Part shown: positions 1 to 9,357 of the stretch, piece after piece | Layout: each line of letters starts with the position of its first letter | How positions within the stretch are numbered: the first letter of the stretch is position 1 | Notes under the pieces: generated by a model | Seen by the model: only the letters and a program-made list of their open reading frames with translations | The model's database searches: none | Told to the model about the DNA's origin: nothing | Program-made: the position numbers and the translations under genes | Assembly: GCA_009768925.2 (NCBI GenBank) | Contig: VHIT02000024.1 | Coordinates: 1-64,000 of the forward strand | Direction of reading: 5' to 3' | Length of the DNA stretch: 64,000 nucleotides | Source of the DNA: Cryptosporidium bovis | Lineage: Eukaryota; Apicomplexa; Conoidasida; Eucoccidiorida; Cryptosporidiidae

Positions 1-159
1 CCACCTGCTCCACCTGCCCCACCTGCTCCACCTGCCCCACCTGCTCCACCTGCCCTACCATCACCACCGCCGCAACCCACGCCACCGGGTAGTGACGCAG
101 GGAGGTCATTTTCCAGTTTGCTTCAGGAAAAGAAGAATGCCCTCAAAAAAACCACATAA
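1..159 (+). CDS. Proline-rich protein, 3' end only
   Basis: This is an open frame running from the window edge to a TAA at 157-159, giving 52 residues. It starts with three copies of an 18-base unit coding PPAPPA, continues with a Pro-rich stretch (PSPPPQPTPP), and ends in a basic tail (SFSSLLQEKKNALKKTT). The GC content is far above the rest of the window. Polyproline followed by a short LL...LKK element recalls profilin-binding/WH2 actin regulators, but the spacing is two residues shorter than a normal WH2 motif, so function is not assigned. The start and most of the gene lie outside the window. Confidence 0.6.
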   Translation, partial: PPAPPAPPAPPAPPAPPALPSPPPQPTPPGSDAGRSFSSLLQEKKNALKKTT

Positions 160-324
160 AAATAGCGAAAATAGTAATAAATGTAGTATATTATTTTTTA
201 ATAATTAATTTTACTGGTGTATAAAAGCAATAAACAGATATTTAACATATAGAATTATTAAGGTTCACTTTTTAAGTAACATAAATAGATTTTACTTTTT
301 TATATTACATAATACTACGACATC

Positions 325-1617
325 CTACTTGTATTTGCTTTTTAGCTTTCTAATATTAAGTATTCTGTCACATACAGAAGGATGTGATAGATGAATAAAG
401 CTGTAGATAGGGTCGAAAATCATACAGCTGCTAGATTTTTTTGACAATCTAAATAATGATCGAGCGAGAGAATCACCAAATCCTAATTTGAACGAGAATT
501 CGTCAGCCTTATATTCATTGTATTGTGACATGGTGGAATGACAGATACTAATAATAGAACTAATTGGGCTTTGAATAAATGAAAATGATAATAATGATGT
601 AATAAATTTTCTGCCGCCAAATTTCGGGTCAAGTGAAAACCCGAAACATGTGTAAAGATCGTCCCATGTGTATGTTAAATGAAATATGTAAAGAATAATA
701 AGTGACTGGAAAAACGAGAAAAACAACGATTTAAAATTATCCCAATTCTTCCAGTGCCCGAGTTCATGACCAACAATCGCTACAATTTCATCCTGTGGAA
801 AATCTATTATTGTATCATATAAAACAATAGATTTTGAGTTAAAAATGCCTGTAAAGAATGCATTTCCATGGTTCGACCTCAAAGAAGCATCCATTTGGTA
901 AAGGTTTTTTAGTGGGAAATTAACTTCATTGCAGAGATTATTTATTTTACCAGCAAGTTCTTCATTCTCAACAGGGGTTAATTTGTTGAATAATGGTACT
1001 ATAATAATAGGATGAATCACAATAATTACCAGTGTAAATAGGAATTGAACAATGGCAATGTAAACATAAAAATATTTACCTGTATTATTAGCGACATATA
1101 TCATCACAGAAATTAAAACAGAGCCTATAATACCAATCAACATTATTGACTTCAGTTGGTCAACTACAAATATTTTGATGGTCGAATTATTAAATCCATA
1201 CTTTTCTTCCAAAACAAATGTATAGTATAAGTCAAATAAAATATTTATAGGATAATCCATAAACATCATTATTGCACTAAACAACAATGATGAAATGTAC
1301 TCATTGTTGCTTATGTTAACATAAACATAATTCCAAATCTTTGGATAAACAAAATATAAAACGATAATCCAATTGAATATGAAACCAACTGCTTTCTTAA
1401 TCAAACCATATACCATCTTATCGTTACTATATGATTGTGATTTGACAAATTCATCATTTGAAACTTCACCACAATCCTTATATGCATCTACTATATGTTT
1501 CGGTAGTTCCTTTAACTTGTAACATTTCTTTTGTCTTAAATCAACATATAAATACAATATGTATTTAGTTAGATTCATCAAGAATATCCCCAGTAATAAA
1601 CCATTATTAAACAACAT
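325..1617 (-). CDS. STE24: CAAX prenyl protease 1 (Ste24), M48 zinc metalloprotease
   Basis: A 430-residue multi-pass membrane protein. It removes the last three residues of prenylated CAAX proteins in the ER or nuclear membrane, as known for Ste24/ZMPSTE24. The zinc motif HELGH sits in IVGHELGHWKN (coded near 750-770). The N-terminal family signature with LRQKK, then KSQSYSNDK, and several hydrophobic segments are visible, and the length matches the family. The open frame extends 5' but has no ATG before its upstream stop, so the ATG at 1617 is chosen. It is transcribed away from the proline-rich gene, and an AGCGCT element lies about 155 bases upstream. Confidence 0.9.
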   Translation of the reverse strand: MLFNNGLLLGIFLMNLTKYILYLYVDLRQKKCYKLKELPKHIVDAYKDCGEVSNDEFVKSQSYSNDKMVYGLIKKAVGFIFNWIIVLYFVYPKIWNYVYVNISNNEYISSLLFSAIMMFMDYPINILFDLYYTFVLEEKYGFNNSTIKIFVVDQLKSIMLIGIIGSVLISVMIYVANNTGKYFYVYIAIVQFLFTLVIIVIHPIIIVPLFNKLTPVENEELAGKINNLCNEVNFPLKNLYQMDASLRSNHGNAFFTGIFNSKSIVLYDTIIDFPQDEIVAIVGHELGHWKNWDNFKSLFFSFFQSLIILYIFHLTYTWDDLYTCFGFSLDPKFGGRKFITSLLSFSFIQSPISSIISICHSTMSQYNEYKADEFSFKLGFGDSLARSLFRLSKKSSSCMIFDPIYSFIHLSHPSVCDRILNIRKLKSKYK

Positions 1618-1944
1618 TTTCCTTGATTTTACTCCAACTCTTTCAAAAAAATGAGGAAATAACAACTCTCTTAAATAATAAGCGATGATAATAGCTATCT
1701 AATTAATAGAATTAACATATATTGCAACTCAATGCTTCTCGTAAAGAAATATTATAATTACGCTCAAAAAAAGCGCTAAATTATAATAATAGAAACCGTA
1801 ATATATTTAAACACTAACGCTAATTACTCAGCTATATTTAATGTTCTGTAATATACAATGAATGTTCAAATATACATATATTTATTACACTTGTCTCTAA
1901 TGGTAATATGGTGGGTACTTGGCGCTAAACCCCACCGATTAGTT
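1618..1944. other. Intergenic, upstream of the Ste24 gene
   Basis: AT-rich spacer between the Ste24 start and the HDAC3 stop, both genes on the minus strand. It holds AGCGCT at 1772-1777, one of the GC cores recurring in this window's intergenic DNA. GGCGCTAAA at 1921 lies in the HDAC3 3' flank. No gene is seen. Confidence 0.5.
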
Positions 1945-3279
1945 TTAATAATATTCACCCGGATGTTCTTTTTGGAGTTTTCTAGGTGACTTGGTCTTCT
2001 CATTAAGGACACTTTGCATTTCAGAATTAATTCCGGCTCTCCCTCCACCATGCCACGATGCAAGCTCTTCTTCCTTTTCTTCATCAACCTGTTTTTGTAA
2101 ATTAAGATTTTCTCTGTCAAAAAAATCAGATGGAACATAGGCAAATTCGACTCCAGGTGCATGTTCCAAGTACCTTAGATTTTCAATGACCTTCACTTTA
2201 ATCTTATCTAAATGTTCTTGAGAGTTCATATTCGGTATGTTCATTGGGGGTATGTGTAATTTGAAGTCTGGGGCAAAATAATCATAGTAATCATTTAAGG
2301 GTATGTTATCTGAAATAATGTCCGTTTTCCCAAGTATAGTGGCAGTTTCATAGGCCCATGTCCTGGCAACATTTCTAATAGTATATCCTCCACCACCTAA
2401 TATCAACAAAGGTATATTGAATTTTTTGCAAAACTCAACACATTCAGCATGTCCTTTAATAGAAAGATTAAAGCGTCCCAATCTATCTCCTCTAACAGAA
2501 TCTGCTCCACATTGCAATACAATTGCGCCCGGTCTGTAAACCTCAACACATTTACTAATAATAGGTTTAAATAGGTTTAGAAATGATTTGTCGTCTATTC
2601 CATCATTAAGAGGAACGTTAACACTATAATATTTTCCTTGTGCAGCTCCAGTATCTGTAATATCACCAGTACCTGGAAAATAGTCACCAAACTTATGAAA
2701 TGAGACAGTTAATACTCTATGTGTAACATAAAATGCCTCTTCTACACCATCTCCATGGTGAACATCAATATCTATGTACATTACTCTAGCATGGTATTTA
2801 AGTAATTCAAGAATACCTAAAACGATATCATTAATATAACAAAAACCACTTGCTTCAGACCTTTTTGCATGGTGTAAACCTCCACTCCAATTAATACATA
2901 TATCAGATTGATCGTTGTTCAATTTATATGCTCCATCTATACTCCCTCCTGCACAAATTTGTTGAAATTCAAACAAACCATCAAATACTGGACAATCTGT
3001 CGTCTCTCCTAAATTGAATCTTTTTAATTGTAGTGCAAAATCTTTTGAATTGTCTGGGTTTATACTAGATAAAAAATTTATATAGTCTTCTTCATGAAAA
3101 TAAATTAATTCATTTGGGGTTGATTTATGTGGCTTATATACCTCCATGTGTTTATATAAATCATACGAAAGAATCAAATTATGAGCCATTCTTATTCTCT
3201 GCGGTTTCATTGGATGACCCGGACCATAGTAATAACTCCCAATGTCACCGTCATAAAAGTATGACACTCTTTTCGTCAT
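1945..3279 (-). CDS. HDAC3: Class I histone deacetylase, HDAC3 type
   Basis: A 444-residue zinc deacetylase expected to act on histone tails in the nucleus. The catalytic core is intact: [21 protein letters not shown] (His136/His137), the zinc ligands of DIDVHHGDG (Asp172, His174), CGADS with the third ligand, and GGGGYT. Residues 91-99 read GETTDCPVF. Compared with animal class I enzymes this holds two extra residues (Thr93-Thr94) beside the active-site rim, as in other apicomplexan HDAC3s, where the pair is usually given as Ala-Thr. The first ATG of the frame is at 3279, with only a TTG further upstream. TGCATGCA lies about 520 bases upstream and AGCGCC about 280. Confidence 0.95.
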   Translation of the reverse strand: MTKRVSYFYDGDIGSYYYGPGHPMKPQRIRMAHNLILSYDLYKHMEVYKPHKSTPNELIYFHEEDYINFLSSINPDNSKDFALQLKRFNLGETTDCPVFDGLFEFQQICAGGSIDGAYKLNNDQSDICINWSGGLHHAKRSEASGFCYINDIVLGILELLKYHARVMYIDIDVHHGDGVEEAFYVTHRVLTVSFHKFGDYFPGTGDITDTGAAQGKYYSVNVPLNDGIDDKSFLNLFKPIISKCVEVYRPGAIVLQCGADSVRGDRLGRFNLSIKGHAECVEFCKKFNIPLLILGGGGYTIRNVARTWAYETATILGKTDIISDNIPLNDYYDYFAPDFKLHIPPMNIPNMNSQEHLDKIKVKVIENLRYLEHAPGVEFAYVPSDFFDRENLNLQKQVDEEKEEELASWHGGGRAGINSEMQSVLNEKTKSPRKLQKEHPGEYY

Positions 3280-3910
3280 TTTATTTGTCAATTTCCGGGA
3301 AAAATAACAGAATAAATTCTAGTGGAGTCAGTCTAATACCTTTTATATCGACGTATTTATATTGTCTTGAAAGAGAAAAATAGTTATGTTTATGCAAATA
3401 TTTCCATAAATACCAGGAGTTAATTCAACACAATACTCAAATAGAGCAATATTCAAACCAGAATTATTTTTTTACCGAATATTTGCAAATGGGAGTTTCA
3501 TTCATTTTCTATATGAAATGACTTTTACCAGTAAGCGGTACCAATACATAGCAAAAGTATAGCGCCTTTCTGTAAATATTTTTTTAGATTACCAGCAAAA
3601 AAACTACTTAAGCTCTTTCTATTTTATTATTAATCACATCGAAGATAAAATAAAAACAAATTAACTTGAAGCTAGATTTAAATTTGAAAAGACTAGAACA
3701 TTTTAATTTAAGTGTAAAATAATAACAAAAATGAATTTAAATTCTTTAATGCAAAGAAAGTAGTTAATCTGCTAGCCAGCTATGCATAAATGAAATTTAG
3801 ATGCATGCACATGTTTATGTACCTGTAATACTAAAAATTCCAGTTGAATAAACTGAGCTGTATTAAAATTAAAATAGTTATTCCAATAAGGCCACACATT
3901 TAAAACAGCA
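3280..3910. promoter_or_regulatory. HDAC3 upstream region with TGCATGCA and AGCGCC
   Basis: The 631 bases between the MscS stop and the HDAC3 ATG, both genes on the minus strand. AGCGCC lies at 3561-3566 and the perfect palindrome TGCATGCA at 3802-3809. TGCATGCA is the site known for one ApiAP2 subfamily in Plasmodium and Cryptosporidium. A role for either site is inference from position. No gene is seen. Confidence 0.45.
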
Positions 3911-6232
3911 TTAGTTCACACTTGAATGTTGAATCATAGAAGGGTATTGATAAATATCATTCTCAATTCTAACTCTGCTTATTGGTAGTGTGTATTGGAT
4001 TCCAAGTTGTCTCAGTGTATGAAGAATGAAAAGTAAAAGTTTGCTTTTGCTAATTAATAGTTTACGCCTATTATGGAATGGATCTGTATTTGTTATCCAC
4101 ATGTATACTGTGGCCGAGTGTCCAGGTTGAATTGCATTTATACCGCACCAAAAATTTGATGCGACAAATTCTGAAGGCCTTACAGAAAGATACTCACGTA
4201 CAGCAGTAGCTAGTGCCTCAATAGAGAAAGGAGAAGTTGTATCTGATATCAAAAATTGTATTTCGGAAGAGCAACATTTACTTCTACTTTCATTGTAAAT
4301 CATCTGAGAAGATAACCATGAGTGTGGTATTAAAACAGGAGCTTCAAAAACAGTATTAAATTCGGTATAAAATGTTTCTATTTTCTTAACTATCATAGCA
4401 CCGCCGTTATTGACTCTAATTCTATCTCCAACATTATATGGATTTAAAAAGATAACGAAAATAACTGCAGAAAAAAAATTTGAATATATATATGAAAGCC
4501 CCACAGACAAGGAAGATATTATTGCTGCTCCTGAAATAATAAGAGTGTCCACGTTTATACCAACCATAAGCAAAATCATAATTCCGGTAAAAAACCACGA
4601 AAAAATAGAAATCATCCTTCTGAAAACTTGTACAATACCTTCTTGACTAGATGCTGCTCTTAGTATCTTCTTCCTACTGTCATATATACCAACACAAAAT
4701 CTTACCCATTCTTCTTCTGTTATTTGACCTCTTCTTACAGTATCTATTTGTTTGATAAGATCACCAAGGGGTTTGTCATACAGAATATCTAAAACTGAAT
4801 TGGGAAGTGTTGTAGGTAATGAACTGGCCTTACTTGCTCTTTTGTCGTTCGTATTATTGTTATTTTGATTATAATTGTTGTTATTATTTTTATCCGTGCT
4901 TACACTATCACTTATGGTCTTACTGTTATCAAGTGTTAATTTGCAGCTAGCATTTTCTGTTAAGGTCTTTGTATTTGAGGTTTTGCTGCTGTTTGAAGAG
5001 GAGTCTACTTTATTTAAATCATGCTTCTCCTCAAAATCTATGAGGGCATGACAAAATGTATCGTCACCAATCATCGAATAAGTATCTGATCTTGGTGGCG
5101 TATTCTTGTGCGGTTTAATATGATCTGTTCTCCCAATATAATGATATAACATAATTGAATGTAAATGCTCTAAAATATCATAAAATATTAGCTTTGCAAA
5201 GTCTCTAGCCTGTTGTTTAGTTCTTATTTCGTACTTTTCATCGTCAATATACACAGCAACATTGTATTGCTTAATAAATTGTAAGGCAAGCCAGTTTTCA
5301 GATGAACTTTTAGCAGTATATTCAATATTTGAATCCAATAACATGCTTGGTACGTTTGGTAAATTATTTGTTATAATTCTATTATTGTCATCATTAATCC
5401 TCTGCGTACTATTCGAAAACTCTGCTCCAGTTGGATAAAATAAAAGTCCTCTTTTTCTAATATGTGGTTTAATTAAATACCACTTCGTATCAATTCTTCG
5501 CAAAAGTGAATATAATCTTAAAAATTGAGATATTTGTGGATTCATACTCATTATAAAATCTAATCTAAAGTAGAACGTGATAACAGAGAGCAGCAATCTT
5601 CTCACTGTCATTATAACCAATGATATGTGTGCAAATTGAATTATATCCCATGGCACCTTTGGTATTCTTAAGGAAGATAAAATACTATTAAACCATCTTG
5701 ATGTGTAAAATTGGGAGCTTTCGTCGACTATATTGCTTCCAATATGCTTATCTACATCTCCTATTGCAAAAACTAAGCAAATAGAAGACCAAATACAATA
5801 TACCAACTCAGGATCCAATGAGCCTGAAACCGCTGCAAAAAATCTACCTTCTCCAAATCTCGCTAGTGTAAAAACTGAAATAACATACCTAAAGCACATT
5901 ATAAGAATGTATGTGAATACGTCCAAAAAAAAAATAAATAATGGATACGTAAACGGCCTTTCAAAGCCTATTTTTTTTAAATATGTTATTGATACCGTAA
6001 CTGCAACTGATATCAACAACAAACTACCGAGAGGGGACCAATCTGGAAAGAATAGTTTAACCCATATATTTCTTGGGTCTTCCTCTTCCTCCTCCTCTTC
6101 CTCTTCTTTTTTCACCTCCTGTCCAACTATCGATGGTGACCTAAAAAATTCCTCAGAGCCTTTACTCGTTTGGGAACCTCTTTCAATTTCATCATTGCTT
6201 TCAGAACTGTTATTCTCTGACTTTTTCAACAT
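3911..6232 (-). CDS. MscS-type mechanosensitive ion channel
   Basis: A 773-residue multi-pass membrane protein resembling plant and protist MscS-like (MSL) channels, which release ions when membrane tension rises. An acidic poly-Glu N terminus leads into about four hydrophobic segments. Next come a long Asn/Ser-rich loop, a conserved RGQITEEEWVRFC stretch before the pore as in MSL10-type proteins, the pore-lining helix region (AAIISSLSVGLSYIYSNFF), and the beta domain start (NPYNVGDRIRV). The C-terminal domain follows. The ATG at 6232 is followed by a soluble acidic leader. It shares its upstream region with the divergent LRR gene. Confidence 0.85.
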   Translation of the reverse strand: MLKKSENNSSESNDEIERGSQTSKGSEEFFRSPSIVGQEVKKEEEEEEEEEDPRNIWVKLFFPDWSPLGSLLLISVAVTVSITYLKKIGFERPFTYPLFIFFLDVFTYILIMCFRYVISVFTLARFGEGRFFAAVSGSLDPELVYCIWSSICLVFAIGDVDKHIGSNIVDESSQFYTSRWFNSILSSLRIPKVPWDIIQFAHISLVIMTVRRLLLSVITFYFRLDFIMSMNPQISQFLRLYSLLRRIDTKWYLIKPHIRKRGLLFYPTGAEFSNSTQRINDDNNRIITNNLPNVPSMLLDSNIEYTAKSSSENWLALQFIKQYNVAVYIDDEKYEIRTKQQARDFAKLIFYDILEHLHSIMLYHYIGRTDHIKPHKNTPPRSDTYSMIGDDTFCHALIDFEEKHDLNKVDSSSNSSKTSNTKTLTENASCKLTLDNSKTISDSVSTDKNNNNNYNQNNNNTNDKRASKASSLPTTLPNSVLDILYDKPLGDLIKQIDTVRRGQITEEEWVRFCVGIYDSRKKILRAASSQEGIVQVFRRMISIFSWFFTGIMILLMVGINVDTLIISGAAIISSLSVGLSYIYSNFFSAVIFVIFLNPYNVGDRIRVNNGGAMIVKKIETFYTEFNTVFEAPVLIPHSWLSSQMIYNESRSKCCSSEIQFLISDTTSPFSIEALATAVREYLSVRPSEFVASNFWCGINAIQPGHSATVYMWITNTDPFHNRRKLLISKSKLLLFILHTLRQLGIQYTLPISRVRIENDIYQYPSMIQHSSVN

Positions 6233-6644
6233 AAATCACAATACTTATTCTATATGTTTGAATAAAATTTTTTGTCCACCTTTTTTATATCTATTTTTAT
6301 ATTTTTTTTTTTCTTCCAAATTGTCAGCTTTTAACTGATACCTTTATGGTTCAAACGTCTTGTCTTGGAAATAATTAATGATAATAGCCGGCCAACATAT
6401 CGTTCAAGGGAAGAAAAATAAGTAAATAAAAATTACTGCAATAGTGTGTATCCAAGTAATAACTAGAGTTCATATATTGGTATATTAGTTGTTTCACGTT
6501 TAGTATTTGTAGTTTATACTGTAGTTTATAGCAATAACTAGAAATAGTAAATTTGGTGTGGAAACAAAAGCTATATAAAAAGAGAGATTTGATGTGTTTA
6601 TTGAAGAAAAAATTCAGTTTATGTTTGTGTTATTTTGGTGAAGA
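6233..6644. promoter_or_regulatory. Divergent promoter region, MscS channel / LRR protein
   Basis: A 412-base spacer between two gene starts on opposite strands, so it should carry both promoters. It has poly-T/poly-A tracts near the MscS start. GCCGGCC at 6388-6394 is its only clear GC-rich patch. No TGCATGCA site was seen. Confidence 0.4.
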
Positions 6645-7547
6645 ATGACAAAACATTTTTCCTTGGCAGAGATATCGTCTTATGTGTCAAATGGTGATTT
6701 AGAACATACAAAAGAAATTATACTGAAAAACTTGGATATTACTTCAATAGAGGATTTGACTCAGTCAAAAGAACTCAGAAAAATAGATTTGTCAAGAAAT
6801 AAACTTGAAAGTATCTCATTTTTGAAATATTGCTGGAATTTGACTGATGTTAATTTGAGTAGTAATAATTTAAGTTCGGTAGATGATCTAGTTAACCTTG
6901 AGTGCATCAAAGTACTAAATATTAGCAATAATAATATAACATCTTTAGATTGCCTTTACAAAAATGCAGGCTTTCGAAAATCTCTTAAGGTTTTAATAGC
7001 TAACAATAACAAAATAAAACACATTCCAGATCTGAGTCATTTTAAGGAATTAGAAACAGTTGTATTATCACATAACGAAGCAACTGATATAGAAAACCCA
7101 AAAAATCATTGTGCGAATTTGAAAAAGATAAGTTTATCAAATAATTCACTTAGGAAATTTCCATTTGGTCAAAATTTTAATTTGGTTCAAGAACTGAGAT
7201 TAAACAATAATAAAATCCTTAGTATATCAGATGATATTAGTTATATGAGAAACATAAAAATATTAGAACTTGGAAATAATTATATATCTGATATTTTTCC
7301 ATTACTGACTTTAAATAAAATAAAGATACTGAATATATCTAAGAATCCTTGTATCTCAACAGAAAACAGCAACCAATTGTTTGGAACGATAAGAGAAAAG
7401 TTAACAAATATTGAGACATTTAATGGCGTTCCAATAACAAGAAAGAAAAATGGTTCAAGAAAAAAGAGTAAGCCTAACCTGAATAAGGTAAAAAAAGATA
7501 AACACGAACACAATAATAGTTTTAAAGTTGTAGGTAATGATGAATAA
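6645..7547 (+). CDS. Leucine-rich-repeat protein, SDS22-like
   Basis: A 300-residue protein made of about eight to ten 21-23 residue leucine-rich repeats of the SDS22 type. The pattern is LxxLxLSxNxLxSI, for example LRKIDLSRNKLESI and IKVLNISNNNITSL. A short Lys-rich tail follows (SRKKSKPNLNKVKKDK). Such repeats are protein-binding scaffolds. The cap after the last repeat (NPCISTENSNQLFGTIREKLTNIETFNGVPI) resembles LRR-cap motifs of U2A'/ANP32-like proteins. There is no signal peptide, so it is presumably cytoplasmic or nuclear, and the partner is unknown. It converges on the malectin gene, 146 bases apart. Confidence 0.8.
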   Translation: MTKHFSLAEISSYVSNGDLEHTKEIILKNLDITSIEDLTQSKELRKIDLSRNKLESISFLKYCWNLTDVNLSSNNLSSVDDLVNLECIKVLNISNNNITSLDCLYKNAGFRKSLKVLIANNNKIKHIPDLSHFKELETVVLSHNEATDIENPKNHCANLKKISLSNNSLRKFPFGQNFNLVQELRLNNNKILSISDDISYMRNIKILELGNNYISDIFPLLTLNKIKILNISKNPCISTENSNQLFGTIREKLTNIETFNGVPITRKKNGSRKKSKPNLNKVKKDKHEHNNSFKVVGNDE

Positions 7548-7693
7548 CCTAAAAACATCAATTGTATAATAATAGTAATATAATTACCCTAATTAAACTA
7601 ATTTGATAATATTTATTAGTATTTGAATTTTTTTTGTGGAGCATTTGCAATTATAACAGAATTAATGATTTCCTGTAGGGAAAATGGTATCAA

Positions 7694-8545
7694 TTACTTT
7701 GTATTTAATATTATCACTGAAATTCTTATAATTGCAACTGTGAATATAGTCAATGTGATTAGTCCGGGTATAGTTGTTGATATATTAATAATAGACTCAA
7801 TTACTGATAGATCTATTTTATTAATAGCTGGCTCATTGATAATATATATAGGATTGTCAATGATGTTGAGTTTTTGTCCTTCTTTATTAATTCTTAATAA
7901 AACTTCTTCAATTGATATTATTGGTTTCGGTCTTTCTATCTTAGGTACTTGAGTAACGGGATTTTGATAGACTACAATTGCATTTATTTTAGGATTATCT
8001 TCTTGCTTAAATAGCGCAACAATCAGTAGCATTTCGTCCTTAGAAAATCCTTGCGTTACTTCAGTCCCATCTAAAGTTATTTTATTACCATCATATTCAC
8101 ATTCTATATACTCTTCTAAAGGAACTCCGTATCCAACTTCTTTGAAGATATCTAATTTTTGTTTGAACAAAACATTCCCGATAGATATGCTAAATGTTTT
8201 TCTCCCAACCTCTCTGAAATGAATTTCACTAAATTTCAATACTATTGTAAATTTACCAGGGTTCAATTTTTCTAATTTTATCATGTACTGCAAAGACTTT
8301 TCCATGGTGTATCTTTCTGTGCGATAAACTACATCATCCTCAACATATGGAAATGGTGACAAATTTTTTCCAGAATCAGTGTCAATTCCACCATTGTAGC
8401 CATTGTCCTCCAAATACAATATGCCCTCTGCTTCTGAGTAATATTTTGGACCACCACAATTTACTGCATAAATAACCTCAGATTTTGCTGTGGATGCTCG
8501 ACATAGCAAAAGAATTAAAGCAATACACGTTATCCTAAGTTTCAT
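7694..8545 (-). CDS. Malectin-like domain protein, ER or surface membrane
   Basis: A 283-residue type I membrane protein. An N-terminal signal peptide (KLRITCIALILLLCRA) comes first. A malectin-type carbohydrate-binding beta-sandwich follows: VIYAVNCGGPKYY at the start, then YNGGIDTDS, the VYRTERY strand, and VLKFSEIHFREVGRKTFSI. A single C-terminal helix (LITLTIFTVAIIRISVIIL) ends the protein. In animals malectin binds Glc2-N-glycan in the ER; here the ligand is not shown. The next gene across the divergent promoter is an ER disulfide isomerase, which is suggestive but not proof of an ER role. Confidence 0.8.
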   Translation of the reverse strand: MKLRITCIALILLLCRASTAKSEVIYAVNCGGPKYYSEAEGILYLEDNGYNGGIDTDSGKNLSPFPYVEDDVVYRTERYTMEKSLQYMIKLEKLNPGKFTIVLKFSEIHFREVGRKTFSISIGNVLFKQKLDIFKEVGYGVPLEEYIECEYDGNKITLDGTEVTQGFSKDEMLLIVALFKQEDNPKINAIVVYQNPVTQVPKIERPKPIISIEEVLLRINKEGQKLNIIDNPIYIINEPAINKIDLSVIESIINISTTIPGLITLTIFTVAIIRISVIILNTK

Positions 8546-9357
8546 TTGTAGGCAATATAATTTGTACTCCAGATATAAACGATTTTTTTATAATTACATA
8601 AGCAAAAATAAAAATTCAGTTACTTATTTGCCATTGGTCTTATTTAAACATTGTCCACCGCCACATGTGAAATAGAGGTACAAACGCCTAGCACTATTTT
8701 ATTTGCTATTTACTTTTTTAAGGTTTATAACACAAGAGGAAAGCAAATGATTAGAATACAACAAAAAGCAGTGTTTATTTAATTAAATATCAATTTATTT
8801 GGTAGTTATACACCCTCATAAAGAAAGAAAAACAAATCTAAATGGAAAGCATAACATAGTTCGTGTGACAATGAGAAAAAACAAGATAAATGCATTCAAT
8901 AACAGAAAAGTGTTAATGGCAAAATATTAACTTTTCAAGATAATGTTTTGGAAAATGTTACAAATACACTTTTACTAGCGCTAAATTTGGTGCAATATAT
9001 TTGGCGGTAACTGATATTCGTGGGGCATTCAATAGTATATTATATGATTTTAAATATAAATAGGAAAGGTAATACTATAGTGCCATTAATTATTAATAAA
9101 CAAAAGAAAAAATAAGAGCAACGAGACATAGGAGACAATTACATATAATAAGATACTAATAAAGATATATAATCAATTGACGTAAATACTAAATGTTTGA
9201 TAAATTGTAATAATATTAAATTGAAATATATACGTTTATCTGAGGGGTTCATCATGTACACAAATTGAAATAAGATATTTATGTAAGCAGAAGCAAAAAT
9301 TAAATAATTAATATAAGATTTAGAGGGAGGACGTAATAGTTGTGTAATTAGTATTTT
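8546..9357. promoter_or_regulatory. Divergent promoter region, malectin / PDI
   Basis: An 812-base spacer between two gene starts on opposite strands. Toward the PDI it holds AGCGCT (8977-8982), TTTGGCGG (9000-9007) and GTGGGG (9020-9025) within 50 bases. These are E2F-like and G-box-like cores that recur in the window. A possible 81-codon minus-strand frame at 9139-9384 overlaps the PDI start and shows no family features; it was not accepted. Confidence 0.5.

Noticed and set aside
870-885. GGTTCGACCTC resembling a tRNA T-loop
   Set aside because: It lies inside the Ste24 coding region and has no matching acceptor or D-arm. No tRNA was found anywhere in the window.
1866-2162. Minus-strand frame of 98 codons at the HDAC3 3' end
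   Set aside because: It is an overlapping frame of the HDAC3 coding sequence, without family features.
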